A stretch of DNA of 64,000 nt. Origin: Bradyrhizobium huanghuaihaiense. GTDB lineage: Bacteria > Pseudomonadota > Alphaproteobacteria > Rhizobiales > Xanthobacteraceae. A program made the position numbers and the translations under genes. The notes below the pieces were generated by a model. That model saw only the letters and a list, made by a program, of their open reading frames with translations. It did no database searches and was not told where the DNA came from. Shown piece by piece: positions 41,880 to 51,189 of this stretch (its first letter is position 1; each line of letters starts with the position of its first letter). The stretch is from contig NZ_VLLA01000002.1 in assembly GCF_007830635.1 (NCBI RefSeq), positions 186,001-250,000 of the forward strand. Reading direction: 5' to 3'.

Positions 41880-42006
41880 CGTCATCCTGAGGTGCGCGCT
41901 CTTCGCGCGCCTCGAAGGATGGGCCGTGAGCGCCTGTAGCCCCATCCTTCGAGGCTTCACCTTGCGATGCGTTTGCATCGCGAGGCTCGCACCTCAGGAT
42001 GACGGC
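41880..42006. repeat. Palindromic repeat, family D copy 3
   Basis: The outer arms CGTCATCCTGAGGTGCG and GCACCTCAGGATGACGG enclose CTCGAAGGATGGG and CCATCCTTCGAGG, and a hairpin CGATGCGTTTGCATCG. It ends 12 bases before the otnC stop. Confidence 0.9.
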
Positions 42007-42017
42007 GGAGTATGCGG

Positions 42018-42698
42018 CTAATGGCCGTGCTCGTGCCCGTGCTCCGGCAACGTCACCCCGAACACGTTCGCCAGATCCTTCACCTGCTCCGGCGACAGAT
42101 ACCGCGGGTTCATCCCGCGCAGCAGCAGGTACAGCTTCGCCGTCTCCTCCAGCTCTTCCGTGGCGAACACCGCGGCCTCCAGTGTGTCGCCGGCGACGAC
42201 CGGGCCGTGATTGGCGAGCAGCACGGATGAATACTTCCCCGCCAGGCCCTTGATCGCATCCGCCACCGCCGGATCGCCCGGGCGATAATAGGGCACGAGC
42301 GCGGTGGCGCCGCACTTCATCAGGTAATAGGCCGTCATCGGTGGCAGCGCGGCGCGCGGGTCGATCTCGGGTAGCATCGAGAGCGCGACAGAATGGGTGG
42401 AGTGCAGATGCACGATCGCGCGTGCGCTGCCGCGCGTGTCGTAGAGCGCGGTGTGCAGCGGAACTTCCTTGGTGGGGGCATCGCCCGAAATCAGCCGGCC
42501 GGTTTCGTCCAGTTGCGACAGCTTTGCGGGATCGAGGAAGCCGAGCGAGGCGTTTGTCGGCGTCACCAGCCAGCCGCCGCCGTCCAGCCTGACGCTGATA
42601 TTGCCGGAGGATCCCGGCGTCAGCCCGCGCTCGAACAGGGACCGTCCGAAGCGGCAGATATCCTCACGCAGCCGGGTCTCGTTGCTCATGGCCGTCAT
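42018..42698 (-). CDS. otnC: 3-oxo-tetronate 4-phosphate decarboxylase OtnC
   Basis: A 226-residue class II aldolase/adducin family protein. The N-terminal GLTPGSSGNISVRL is the phosphate/substrate loop. VHLHSTHSVALS and LANHGPVVAGDTLEAA carry the zinc histidines. Adjacency to ltnD, otnI and otnK identifies the last step of threonate breakdown, which yields dihydroxyacetone phosphate and CO2. The C-terminus is histidine-rich (EHGHEHGH). It is divergent from ltnD with a 106-base gap. An ATG at 42689 is an equally possible start. Confidence 0.88.
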   Translation of the reverse strand: MTAMSNETRLREDICRFGRSLFERGLTPGSSGNISVRLDGGGWLVTPTNASLGFLDPAKLSQLDETGRLISGDAPTKEVPLHTALYDTRGSARAIVHLHSTHSVALSMLPEIDPRAALPPMTAYYLMKCGATALVPYYRPGDPAVADAIKGLAGKYSSVLLANHGPVVAGDTLEAAVFATEELEETAKLYLLLRGMNPRYLSPEQVKDLANVFGVTLPEHGHEHGH

Positions 42699-42804
42699 GC
42701 CCGCTTGTCTCACGCTTTGGCAGCGCGGCCAAGCCGTGTTATTCGGTTGCCAAGCTGCCGCAAAGGGCGGCTATTCGGGAAACGTTCGCAAGGATCAGTT
42801 GCAT

Positions 42805-43722
42805 ATGTCCGCCACCACGTCACAAAATCAGCGTATCGCCGTCGTCGGGCTCGGCTCGATGGGATTTGGCATGGCGACCTCGCTGCAGCGCGCCGGCCAT
42901 GCCGTCACCGGCTGTGACGTCTCGGCCGATGCGGTGGCGCGCTTCGTGAAGGACGGCGGCGCCGGCGCCAAGACGCCGGCCGAGGCGGCCAGGAGCGCCG
43001 ATATCGTCGTCAGCGTCGTCGTCAATGCCGCCCAGACCGAGGCGATTCTGTTCGGCAAGGACGGGGCCGCCGAGACCATGCCGAAGGACAGCGTGTTCGT
43101 GTCCTCCGCCACCATGGATCCGGAGGTGGCGCGGCGCCTCGCCAAGCAGTTGGAGGCGACTGGCCGGCATTATCTGGACGCGCCGATCTCCGGCGGGGCG
43201 CAGCGCGCCGCGCAGGGCGAGCTGACGATCCTGGCCTCCGGCAGTGCCGCTGCTTTTGCGAAAGCGCGACCAGCGCTCGATGCCATGGCGGCAAAGCTCT
43301 ACGAGCTTGGCGATGCCGCTGGCCAAGGCGCCGCCTTCAAGATGATCAACCAATTGCTGGCAGGCGTGCACATCGCCGCCGCGTCGGAAGCGATAGCGTT
43401 CGCGGCCAAGCAGGGGCTCGACATCCGCAAGGTCTATGAGGTGATCACCGCCTCGGCCGGCAATTCCTGGATGTTCGAGAACCGCATGCCGCACGTGCTC
43501 GACGGCGACTACACGCCGCGCAGTGCCGTCGAGATCTTCGTCAAGGACCTCGGCATCATCCAGGACATGGCGCGCAGCGCCCGATTCCCGGTGCCGGTCT
43601 CGGCAGCCGCGCTCCAGATGTTCCTGATGACGGCGGCCGCCGGTATGGGCCGCGATGACGACGCGTCCGTTGCGCGCATGTATGCGCAGGTCACCGGCGT
43701 GAAGCTGCCGGGCGACAAGTAA
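42805..43722 (+). CDS. ltnD: L-threonate dehydrogenase LtnD
   Basis: A 305-residue beta-hydroxyacid dehydrogenase. IAVVGLGSMGFGMATSLQRAG is the NAD-binding start. DAPISGGAQRAAQGELTI is the substrate signature, and the catalytic Lys lies in GAAFKMINQLLAG. LtnD oxidises L-threonate at C2. The start is fixed by AAGGA and homology, although the frame is open upstream. The 5' gap to otnC contains TTGGCA (42718) and TGCCAA (42748), a possible operator. Confidence 0.92.
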   Translation: MSATTSQNQRIAVVGLGSMGFGMATSLQRAGHAVTGCDVSADAVARFVKDGGAGAKTPAEAARSADIVVSVVVNAAQTEAILFGKDGAAETMPKDSVFVSSATMDPEVARRLAKQLEATGRHYLDAPISGGAQRAAQGELTILASGSAAAFAKARPALDAMAAKLYELGDAAGQGAAFKMINQLLAGVHIAAASEAIAFAAKQGLDIRKVYEVITASAGNSWMFENRMPHVLDGDYTPRSAVEIFVKDLGIIQDMARSARFPVPVSAAALQMFLMTAAAGMGRDDDASVARMYAQVTGVKLPGDK

Positions 43723-43737
43723 GCAAGAGGATCTGCA

Positions 43738-44520
43738 ATGCCCCGTTTCGCCGCCAACCTCTCGATGATGTTCACCGAGGTGCCGTTCCTCGACCGCTTC
43801 GACGCCGCCGCGCAAGCGGGATTCACTGCCGTCGAATTCCTCTTTCCCTACGAGCATCCGGCCGAGGCCGTCGGCGAACGGCTCAAGCGCAACGGCCTGA
43901 CCCAGGCGCTGTTCAACCTCCCGCCGGGCGATTGGAATGCCGGCGAGAAGGGCTTTGCGGCGCTGCCGGCGCGCTTCAATGATCTCAAGGCGAGCCTCGA
44001 GACCGCACTGCCTTACGCCAAGGCAACCGGCGTCAAGCGCCTGCACCTGATGGCCGGCATCGCCAATCGCGGCGAGCGCGTCGCGATCGAGGCCTTCTAC
44101 AAGTCGGTGGCGTGGGCCGCTGAATTCTTCGCGCCGCACGGCATCGACATCGTGCTCGAGCCGATCAATGCCCGCAACGTGCCGGGCTACTTCCTCAACG
44201 ATTTCGGCTTCGCGCGCGACCTGATCCAGGAGCTGCGGCTGCCGAACCTGAGGCTCCAGTTCGACATCTATCACTGCCAGATCATCCACGGCGACGTCAC
44301 CATGCGGCTGCGCGAGATGATGCCGATCATCGGACACATCCAGATCGCCAGCATTCCCTCGCGCAACGAGCCCGACGGCGAGGAGCTGAACTATCCATTT
44401 CTGTTCGAAGAGCTGGACCGGCTCGGCTATGCCGGCTTCGTCGGCTGCGAATACAATCCGCGCGGCAAGACCACCGACGGCCTTGCCTGGTTCAAGCCCT
44501 ATGCGGGAGTGAAGCCGTGA
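43738..44520 (+). CDS. otnI: 2-oxo-tetronate isomerase OtnI (Hyi-like)
   Basis: A 260-residue TIM-barrel isomerase of the hydroxypyruvate isomerase group. FAANLSMMFTEVPFLDRFDAA opens it, and the metal and catalytic acids lie in IVLEPINARNVPGYFLN and GCEYNPRGKTTDGL. Between ltnD and otnK it matches the known isomerisation of 2-oxo- to 3-oxo-tetronate. Its stop overlaps the otnK GTG (GTGA). Confidence 0.93.
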   Translation: MPRFAANLSMMFTEVPFLDRFDAAAQAGFTAVEFLFPYEHPAEAVGERLKRNGLTQALFNLPPGDWNAGEKGFAALPARFNDLKASLETALPYAKATGVKRLHLMAGIANRGERVAIEAFYKSVAWAAEFFAPHGIDIVLEPINARNVPGYFLNDFGFARDLIQELRLPNLRLQFDIYHCQIIHGDVTMRLREMMPIIGHIQIASIPSRNEPDGEELNYPFLFEELDRLGYAGFVGCEYNPRGKTTDGLAWFKPYAGVKP

Positions 44521-45803
44521 CCCTTGCAGCGAAAATTTCTCTGGGCTGCATCGCCGATGACTATACCGGTGCCTCCGACCTCGCCAACACGCTGACGCGC
44601 GCGGGCCTGCGCACGGTGCAGACCATCGGCGTACCTGCCGACGATCTGGCACTGCCCGAGGTCGATGCCGTCGTGGTGTCCTTGAAAAGCCGATCGATCG
44701 AGGCCGGCCTTGCCGTTTCGCGCTCGCGCGCAGCGGACAAATGGCTGCGCGGCCGCGGCGCGAGCCACGTGCTGTTCAAGATCTGCTCGACCTTCGATTC
44801 CACCGACGCCGGCAATATCGGCCCCGTCATGGATGCGCTGCGCGCCGACTGCGGCGAAGGCGCCGTGCTGGTGACGCCGGCCTTTCCGGAGACCGGCCGC
44901 ACCGTCTATCAGGGCAATTTGTTCGTCGGCGCGGTGCCGCTGAACGAGAGCCCGCTGAAGGACCATCCGCTCAACCCGATGCATGATTCCAACCTGGTGC
45001 GCGTGCTGGCGCGCCAGAGCAGGACGCAGATCGGCCTCGTCGATCTCGCCACCGTCACGCGCGGCGCGGATGCCGTGCGGGCGCGGCTGGCCGAGCTCGC
45101 GAGCAAGGGCATCGGCGCTGCGATCATCGACGCTGTCTTCGACCGCGACCTCGAGACCATCGGTCTCGTCGCCGCCGAGCACCGGTTGTCGGTCGGCGCC
45201 TCCGGCATCGGCCTCGGGCTGGCGCGGGCGCTGGTCTCGACGGGCAAGGTCAAGTCGGCTGCGGCGAGCGGAGCGACCGGCGCCGCCGTCGGCGGACCGG
45301 CGGCATGTCTTGCCGGAAGCTGCTCGCAGGCGACGCTTCAGCAGATCGCGAATGCCGAGCGTGTCATGCCGGTGTTACATCTCGATCCGGACCGTATTCT
45401 TACGGGAGCAGGTGAAGCGCAGCGTGCGCTGGACTGGGCAAGGCCGCGACTGGCTGAAGGTCCGGTGCTGATCGCTTCGAGCTCGACACCCGATCAGGTC
45501 GCCGCGCTTCAGGCGCGTCACGGTCGTGATGCGGCCGGGCATGCCATCGAGCAAACGATGGCCGACATTGCTGAAAGCCTTGTACGATCAGGTGTCCGGC
45601 GTTTGGTCGTTGCCGGTGGCGAGACATCCGGTGCCGTGGTCGATCGGTTGAAGATTTCCGGATTTCTCGTAGGGGTAGAAATTGCCGCCGGCGTTCCTGT
45701 GCTGCGTGCAGTTGGTGATGGCGGCGCGATGTTGCTCGCTCTGAAGTCCGGAAATTTCGGCGGCGCGGAGTTTTTCTCGGACGCGCTTAGGCTCATGCGC
45801 TGA
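44517..45803 (+). CDS. otnK: 3-oxo-tetronate kinase OtnK (four-carbon acid sugar kinase)
   Basis: A 428-residue kinase of the DUF1537 family. GCIADDYTGASDLANTLTRAG is the N-terminal signature. VFKICSTFDSTDAGNIGPVMDAL follows, and the C-terminal nucleotide domain has VVAGGETSGAVVDRL and GGAMLLALKSGNFGG. It phosphorylates 3-oxo-tetronate at O4 for OtnC. A GTG start is coupled to otnI. With ltnD, otnI and otnC the threonate route is complete. Confidence 0.94.
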   Translation: MTLAAKISLGCIADDYTGASDLANTLTRAGLRTVQTIGVPADDLALPEVDAVVVSLKSRSIEAGLAVSRSRAADKWLRGRGASHVLFKICSTFDSTDAGNIGPVMDALRADCGEGAVLVTPAFPETGRTVYQGNLFVGAVPLNESPLKDHPLNPMHDSNLVRVLARQSRTQIGLVDLATVTRGADAVRARLAELASKGIGAAIIDAVFDRDLETIGLVAAEHRLSVGASGIGLGLARALVSTGKVKSAAASGATGAAVGGPAACLAGSCSQATLQQIANAERVMPVLHLDPDRILTGAGEAQRALDWARPRLAEGPVLIASSSTPDQVAALQARHGRDAAGHAIEQTMADIAESLVRSGVRRLVVAGGETSGAVVDRLKISGFLVGVEIAAGVPVLRAVGDGGAMLLALKSGNFGGAEFFSDALRLMR

Positions 45804-45973
45804 GCGCAGAGCATTCTTAGCTGCCTGTTCATTTGTTTCGGGCTTTCGTACTTGTACGGAGTCGTAGTTAACATCTGCGCAGGCGCTCTGGTGTTGGATG
45901 TCGGTGCTGCTCCCTTTGGTTGATTCGTAAAACTTCCGGCCGCGCCACCGCGCCAGCACAAAGAGACCCGATT

Positions 45974-47665
45974 ATGCTCGCCACCATTTCCATCCGCGCC
46001 AAGATCATCAGTGTCCTGGCGTTCCTGCTGGTCGCGATGGCCGGCATGGGCCTGCTCGCTGTCATGAAAATGCGGTCGATGAACGCCAACACGGTCGACA
46101 TCACCACGAGCTGGATGCCGAGCGTGCGGGTGCTGGGCGAGCTCCGGGCCTCGGTCATCACCTATCGCAGCGTGGTCCGCGAGCACATGCTGGCCGAGAC
46201 CCTGGAAGAAAAGCTCGCGATGGAAAAGACTGCGGTCACCACCAGCGAGACCCTGGCCAAGGCCCGCCAGAGCTACGAGACCATGATCACCTCGCCGGAG
46301 GAGCGGGCGCTCTACACCGAATGGTCCAAGTTGTGGGACGATTACAAGAAGAGCGCCGACGAGGTCTTTGCGTTGTCGCGCAAAGAGGTTGGCAAGGTCC
46401 CGCACGAGTCGCATGAGCTGAACGTCAAGACCGCCAACAAGATCGGCATCCAGTCCGACGAAATCCTGCGCAAGGACATCGATCTCAACACCAAAGGTGG
46501 CGACCAGGCCGCCCGGGACGCGGACAGCAGCTATTCCTTCGCGTTCATGCTGCTCTCGATCATTCTCGGCGCCGCCGTCATCGCCGGCGTCGGCGTCGGC
46601 TTCTATCTCGTTCACGACGTCTCCAGCGGCATCAACTCCATCACACTGCCGATGCAGGCGCTGGGCAGGGGCGATCTCTCCGCCGAGGTCCCGCATCGCG
46701 GCGAGAAGACGGAGATCGGCGCCATGGCTGACGTGCTCCAGGTCTTCAAGGAAGCGCTGATCGCCAAGAAGGCTGCTGACGAGGCCGCTGCGGCCGACGC
46801 CGAAGCCAAGATCGAGCGCGGCCGCCGTGTCGACAACATCACCCGCGAATTCGAGACGATGATTGGCGAGATCGTCCAGACGGTGTCGTCGGCCTCGACC
46901 CAGCTCGAAGCTTCCGCCTCGACGCTGACCTCGACCGCCGACCGCTCCCAGCGGCTGGCGACCACGGTGGCCGGCGCGTCGGAGGAGGCCTCGACCAACG
47001 TGCAGTCCGTGGCCTCGGCCACCGAGGAGATGGCCTCGTCCGTGGGCGAGATCAGCCGTCAGGTGCAGGAATCGGCGCGGATGGCGGGCGATGCCGTCGG
47101 CCAGGCCCGCGCGACGACCGAGCGCGTCAGCGAGCTCTCCAAGGCGGCCTCCCGCATCGGCGATGTCGTCGAATTGATCAACACCATCGCCGGCCAGACC
47201 AACCTGCTGGCGCTGAACGCGACCATCGAGGCGGCGCGTGCGGGTGAAGCCGGCCGCGGCTTTGCCGTGGTCGCCTCCGAGGTGAAGGCGCTCGCCGAGC
47301 AGACCGCGAAGGCGACCGGCGAGATCGGCCAGCAGATCTCGGGCATCCAGGCGGCGACCAACGACTCCGTCGGCGCCATCAAGGAGATCTCCTCGACCAT
47401 CGAGCGCCTGTCGGAAATCTCCTCGGCGATCGCAGCGGCCGTGGAAGAGCAGGGCGCGGCGACCCAGGAGATCGCCCGCAACGTGCAGCAGGCGGCGCAG
47501 GGCACCCAGCAGGTCTCCTCCAACATCACCGACGTGCAGCGCGGCGCGACCGAGACCGGCACGGCCTCCTCGCAAGTGCTGTCGGCGGCGCAGATGCTGT
47601 CGAACGACTCGAACCGGCTGAAGAACGAGGTCAGCAAGTTCCTGACCAACGTCCGCGCGGCGTAA
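45974..47665 (+). CDS. Methyl-accepting chemotaxis protein
   Basis: A 563-residue transducer. The first membrane segment is at residues about 10-32. A helical four-helix-bundle sensor region of about 150 residues is followed by a second segment ([23 protein letters not shown]), a HAMP domain and the signalling domain. The hairpin tip [25 protein letters not shown] is intact. No CheR/CheB-tethering pentapeptide is at the C-terminus. The ligand is unknown. The 170-base 5' spacer shows no obvious operator. Confidence 0.93.
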   Translation: MLATISIRAKIISVLAFLLVAMAGMGLLAVMKMRSMNANTVDITTSWMPSVRVLGELRASVITYRSVVREHMLAETLEEKLAMEKTAVTTSETLAKARQSYETMITSPEERALYTEWSKLWDDYKKSADEVFALSRKEVGKVPHESHELNVKTANKIGIQSDEILRKDIDLNTKGGDQAARDADSSYSFAFMLLSIILGAAVIAGVGVGFYLVHDVSSGINSITLPMQALGRGDLSAEVPHRGEKTEIGAMADVLQVFKEALIAKKAADEAAAADAEAKIERGRRVDNITREFETMIGEIVQTVSSASTQLEASASTLTSTADRSQRLATTVAGASEEASTNVQSVASATEEMASSVGEISRQVQESARMAGDAVGQARATTERVSELSKAASRIGDVVELINTIAGQTNLLALNATIEAARAGEAGRGFAVVASEVKALAEQTAKATGEIGQQISGIQAATNDSVGAIKEISSTIERLSEISSAIAAAVEEQGAATQEIARNVQQAAQGTQQVSSNITDVQRGATETGTASSQVLSAAQMLSNDSNRLKNEVSKFLTNVRAA

Positions 47666-47683
47666 GCTAAGTTGCAGCCAACT

Positions 47684-47816
47684 CCGTCATCCTGAGGTGT
47701 GATCCCTGGGGCGCACTTGCGCACCGGGGTGAGCCTCGAAGGATGAACGGCCCGCGATGCAGCCGGGCCGTCGCCCTTCGAGGGCCGCTGAAGAAGCGGC
47801 CACCTCAGGGTGACGG
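47684..47816. repeat. Palindromic repeat, family D copy 4, in a 344-base spacer
   Basis: The outer arms CCGTCATCCTGAGGTGTG and GGCCACCTCAGGGTGACGG enclose CTCGAAGGATGAACGG and CCGTCGCCCTTCGAGG. It occupies the first half of the 47666-48009 spacer. The second half (47817-48009) holds no gene. It has one small inverted pair, GGGGA-N5-GATCCCC near 47947-47963, and presumably the RND pump promoter. Confidence 0.8.
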
Positions 47817-48009
47817 TGACGCAGTGGCGCGGCATCCTCCGTTTCCCCCTCGCATGGCTGCGATGCCAATTTCGCAGTGCGGTAGCAGGGAAGTGAATGC
47901 AGGATAGTGCCTGGTAATTAGCGTTTCCGGCGGTGCTCGGGTAAAGGGGAATGAGGATCCCCATGGGGGCGGACTCCGTATCCCTGCTTGACCTGGAATT
48001 GCCTGGCGC

Positions 48010-51000
48010 ATGATTGCTCTGGTCCGTATTGCCCTGAGCCGGCCCTATACGTTTGTCGTGCTGGCGCTCCTGCTGCTGATCATCGGACCGCTCGCAGCGC
48101 TGCGGACACCGACCGATATCTTCCCGGACATCCGCATCCCCGTCATCGGCGTGGTCTGGCAGTACACCGGCCTGCCGCCGGACCAGATGTCCGGCCGCAT
48201 CACCACACCGTTCCAGCGCGCGCTGACGACGACCGTCAACGACATCGAGCACATCACGGCCAATTCCTATAACGGCTTCGGCATCATCAAGATCTTCTTC
48301 CAGCCGAACGTCGACATCCGCACCGCCAACGCGCAGGTCACCGCGATCTCGCAGACGCTGCTCAAGCAGATGCCGCCGGGCGCAACGCCGCCCCTGATCC
48401 TGAACTACTCGGCCTCGACCGTGCCGATCATCCAGGTGGCGCTGTCGGGCGATGGCCTCACCGAGCAGAACCTCGCCGACATCGGCATCAACCAGCTTCG
48501 CACGCCGCTGGTCACCGTGCCTGGCGCGGCGATCCCATACCCCTTTGGCGGCAAGCAGCGCCAGGTCCAGATCGATCTCGATCCGACCGCGCTCCAGGCC
48601 CGCGGGCTATCAGGCCAGGACGTCGCCAATGCGCTCGCCGCCCAGAACCTGATCACGCCGGTCGGCACCCAGAAGATCGGCCAGTTCGAATACAACATCC
48701 AGCTCAACAACTCGCCGCTCCGGATCGACGAGCTCGGCAACCTCCCGATCAAAACCGTCAACGGCGCCATGGTCTATGTGCGCGACGTCGCGACCGTGCG
48801 CGACGGCAATCCGCCACAAACCAACATCGTCCATGTCGACGGCAACCGTTCGGTGCTGATGATGGTGCTGAAGGCGGGCGCGACCTCGACGCTCGATATC
48901 ATCGCCGGCATCAAGCAGAAGGTGATCGAGGTCAAGGACCAGCTTCCGGACGCCTTGAAGATCGGCTTCATCGGCGACCAGTCGGTGTTCGTCCGCGGCG
49001 CGATCGAGGGTGTCGCCTTCGAGGGCGTGATCGCGGCGCTGCTGACCAGCGTCATGATCCTCCTGTTCCTCGGCAGCTGGCGCTCGACCATCATCATCGC
49101 GGTCTCGATCCCGCTCTCGGTGCTTGGCGCCATCATCATGCTGTCGGCGATCGGCGAGACGCTGAACATCATGACGCTCGGCGGCCTCGCGCTCGCGGTC
49201 GGCATCCTCGTCGACGACGCCACCGTCACCATCGAGAACATCAACTACCATCTGGAGCAGGGCAAACCGGTCGAGCAATCGATCCTCGACGGCGCCAACC
49301 AGATCGTGACGCCGGCCTTCGTCTCGCTGCTCTGTATCTGCATCGTGTTCGTGCCGATGTTCTTTCTCACCGGCGTCGCGCGCTTCCTGTTCGTGCCGAT
49401 GGCGGAAGCCGTGATGTTTGCGATGATCTGGTCGTTCATCCTGTCGCGCACGCTGGTGCCGACCATGGCGAACTACCTTCTCAAGGCGCATGTCCATCAT
49501 GAGGGGGAGCCGCCGAAGTCGCGCAATCCGTTGGTCTGGTTCCAGCGCGGTTTCGAGAAACGCTTCGAGCGCGTTCGCGGCGGCTACCACGATTTCCTCG
49601 GCCTGGCGCTGGCGCATCGCGGCGTGTTCGTGATCGGCTTTATCTGCGTGGTCGGCGCGTCCTTCGCGCTGGTGCCGTTCCTCGGGCGTAACTTCTTCCC
49701 CGCGGTCGATGCCGGGAACATCCTGATGCATGTCCGCACCCAAGTCGGCACGCGCGTCGAGGAGACCGCCAACCAGCTCGCCGACGTGCAGAAGGCGGTG
49801 CGCAAGCTGATCCCGGGCGAGATCGAGACCATGACCGACAACATCGGCATGCCGATCTCCGGCATCAACATGACCTACAACAACACCGGCGTGATCGGTC
49901 CGCAGGACGGCGACATCCAGATCAAGCTGAAGGAGGGACACAAGCCGACCGAGGAGCATGTGAAGGTGCTGCGTGAGCAATTGCCGCGGCTCTTCCCCGG
50001 CGTCAGCTTCGCCTTCCTGCCGGCCGACATCGTCAGCCAGATCCTGAATTTTGGCGCGCCCGCGCCGATCGACCTGCAAATCCGCGGCGCCAATCTCAGC
50101 GCCAACTTTGCTTACGCCAACAGCCTGCTGGCGAAGGTCCGGCGCATTCCGGGCGTCGCCGATGCGCGCATCCAGCAATCGCCGAGCAATCCGACCTTCA
50201 ACATCGACGTCGACCGCACCCGCGCCCAATATGTCGGACTGACCGAGCGCGATGTCACCAACAGCCTCGTGGTCAACCTCGCCGGCTCATCGCAGGTCGC
50301 GCCGACCTACTATCTCAACCCTGATAACGGCGTGTCCTACTCGATCGTGATGCAGACGCCGCAATACCAGATCGACTCGCTCAGCGCGCTGCAGACGCTG
50401 CCGATCACCGCTGCCGGCAACGCGCAGTCGCCGATCCTCGGCGGCATCGCCGACATCAAGCGCTCGACCTCGAGCGCGGTGGTGTCGCAATACGACATCC
50501 AGTCGATGGTGCAGATCTTTGCGACGACCTCGGGCCGCGATCTCGGCGCGGTCGCCGCCGACATCCGGAAGGTGATCGCCGACACCGCGAAGGAGGTGCC
50601 GAAGGGTTCTTCCGTGGTGCTGCTCGGTCAGGTGCAGACCATGAACAGCGCCTTCACCGGCCTCTTGTTCGGCCTGCTCGGCGCGGTCGTGCTGATCTAC
50701 TTCCTCATCGTCGTGAACTTCCAGTCCTGGTCCGATCCGTTCGTGATCATCACGGCGCTGCCGGCCGCGCTCGCCGGCATCGTCTGGATGCTGTTCATGA
50801 CGGAGACCACGCTGTCGGTCCCGGCGCTCACCGGCGCGATCATGTGCATGGGCGTTGCCACCGCCAACAGCGTGCTCGTGATCTCCTTCGCGCGCGAGCG
50901 TTACGAGGAGCTCGGCGATCCCATTGCGGCGGCACTCGAAGCCGGCTTCGTCCGGTTCCGCCCCGTCCTGATGACTGCGCTCGCCATGATCATCGGCATG

Positions 51001-51189
51001 GCGCCGATGGCCCTGGGGCTGGGCGAGGGCGGCGAGCAGAACGCGCCGCTCGGCCGCGCCGTGATCGGCGGCCTGATCTTTGCAACCTTCGCCACGCTGA
51101 TGTTCGTTCCCGTGGTGTTCAGTATGGTCCACAAGAAACAAGGCGCCAAAGCCGCCGCCTCATTGGAGACTCCGCATGTCGCCCACTGA
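48010..51189 (+). CDS. RND-family efflux pump, inner-membrane transporter
   Basis: A 1059-residue AcrB/MdtB-like transporter with the expected 12-segment, two-fold repeat architecture. The proton-relay aspartates of TM4 are Asp402 and Asp403 in GILVDDATVTIEN. TM10-TM12 end with VLMTALAMIIGMAPMAL. The substrate is more likely hydrophobic drugs or lipids than metals, because the methionine-rich CzcA/CusA features are absent. It overlaps its adaptor by 14 bases and precedes it, the reverse of the commonest order. No outer-membrane channel gene is present. Confidence 0.93.
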   Translation: MIALVRIALSRPYTFVVLALLLLIIGPLAALRTPTDIFPDIRIPVIGVVWQYTGLPPDQMSGRITTPFQRALTTTVNDIEHITANSYNGFGIIKIFFQPNVDIRTANAQVTAISQTLLKQMPPGATPPLILNYSASTVPIIQVALSGDGLTEQNLADIGINQLRTPLVTVPGAAIPYPFGGKQRQVQIDLDPTALQARGLSGQDVANALAAQNLITPVGTQKIGQFEYNIQLNNSPLRIDELGNLPIKTVNGAMVYVRDVATVRDGNPPQTNIVHVDGNRSVLMMVLKAGATSTLDIIAGIKQKVIEVKDQLPDALKIGFIGDQSVFVRGAIEGVAFEGVIAALLTSVMILLFLGSWRSTIIIAVSIPLSVLGAIIMLSAIGETLNIMTLGGLALAVGILVDDATVTIENINYHLEQGKPVEQSILDGANQIVTPAFVSLLCICIVFVPMFFLTGVARFLFVPMAEAVMFAMIWSFILSRTLVPTMANYLLKAHVHHEGEPPKSRNPLVWFQRGFEKRFERVRGGYHDFLGLALAHRGVFVIGFICVVGASFALVPFLGRNFFPAVDAGNILMHVRTQVGTRVEETANQLADVQKAVRKLIPGEIETMTDNIGMPISGINMTYNNTGVIGPQDGDIQIKLKEGHKPTEEHVKVLREQLPRLFPGVSFAFLPADIVSQILNFGAPAPIDLQIRGANLSANFAYANSLLAKVRRIPGVADARIQQSPSNPTFNIDVDRTRAQYVGLTERDVTNSLVVNLAGSSQVAPTYYLNPDNGVSYSIVMQTPQYQIDSLSALQTLPITAAGNAQSPILGGIADIKRSTSSAVVSQYDIQSMVQIFATTSGRDLGAVAADIRKVIADTAKEVPKGSSVVLLGQVQTMNSAFTGLLFGLLGAVVLIYFLIVVNFQSWSDPFVIITALPAALAGIVWMLFMTETTLSVPALTGAIMCMGVATANSVLVISFARERYEELGDPIAAALEAGFVRFRPVLMTALAMIIGMAPMALGLGEGGEQNAPLGRAVIGGLIFATFATLMFVPVVFSMVHKKQGAKAAASLETPHVAH

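Noticed and set aside
48610..50229. A 539-codon open frame on the minus strand inside the RND pump gene, and many similar long antisense frames elsewhere.
   Set aside because: High-GC codon bias leaves long open antisense frames; the translations are Arg/His/Asp-rich without recognisable domains, and the plus-strand genes are clear family members.
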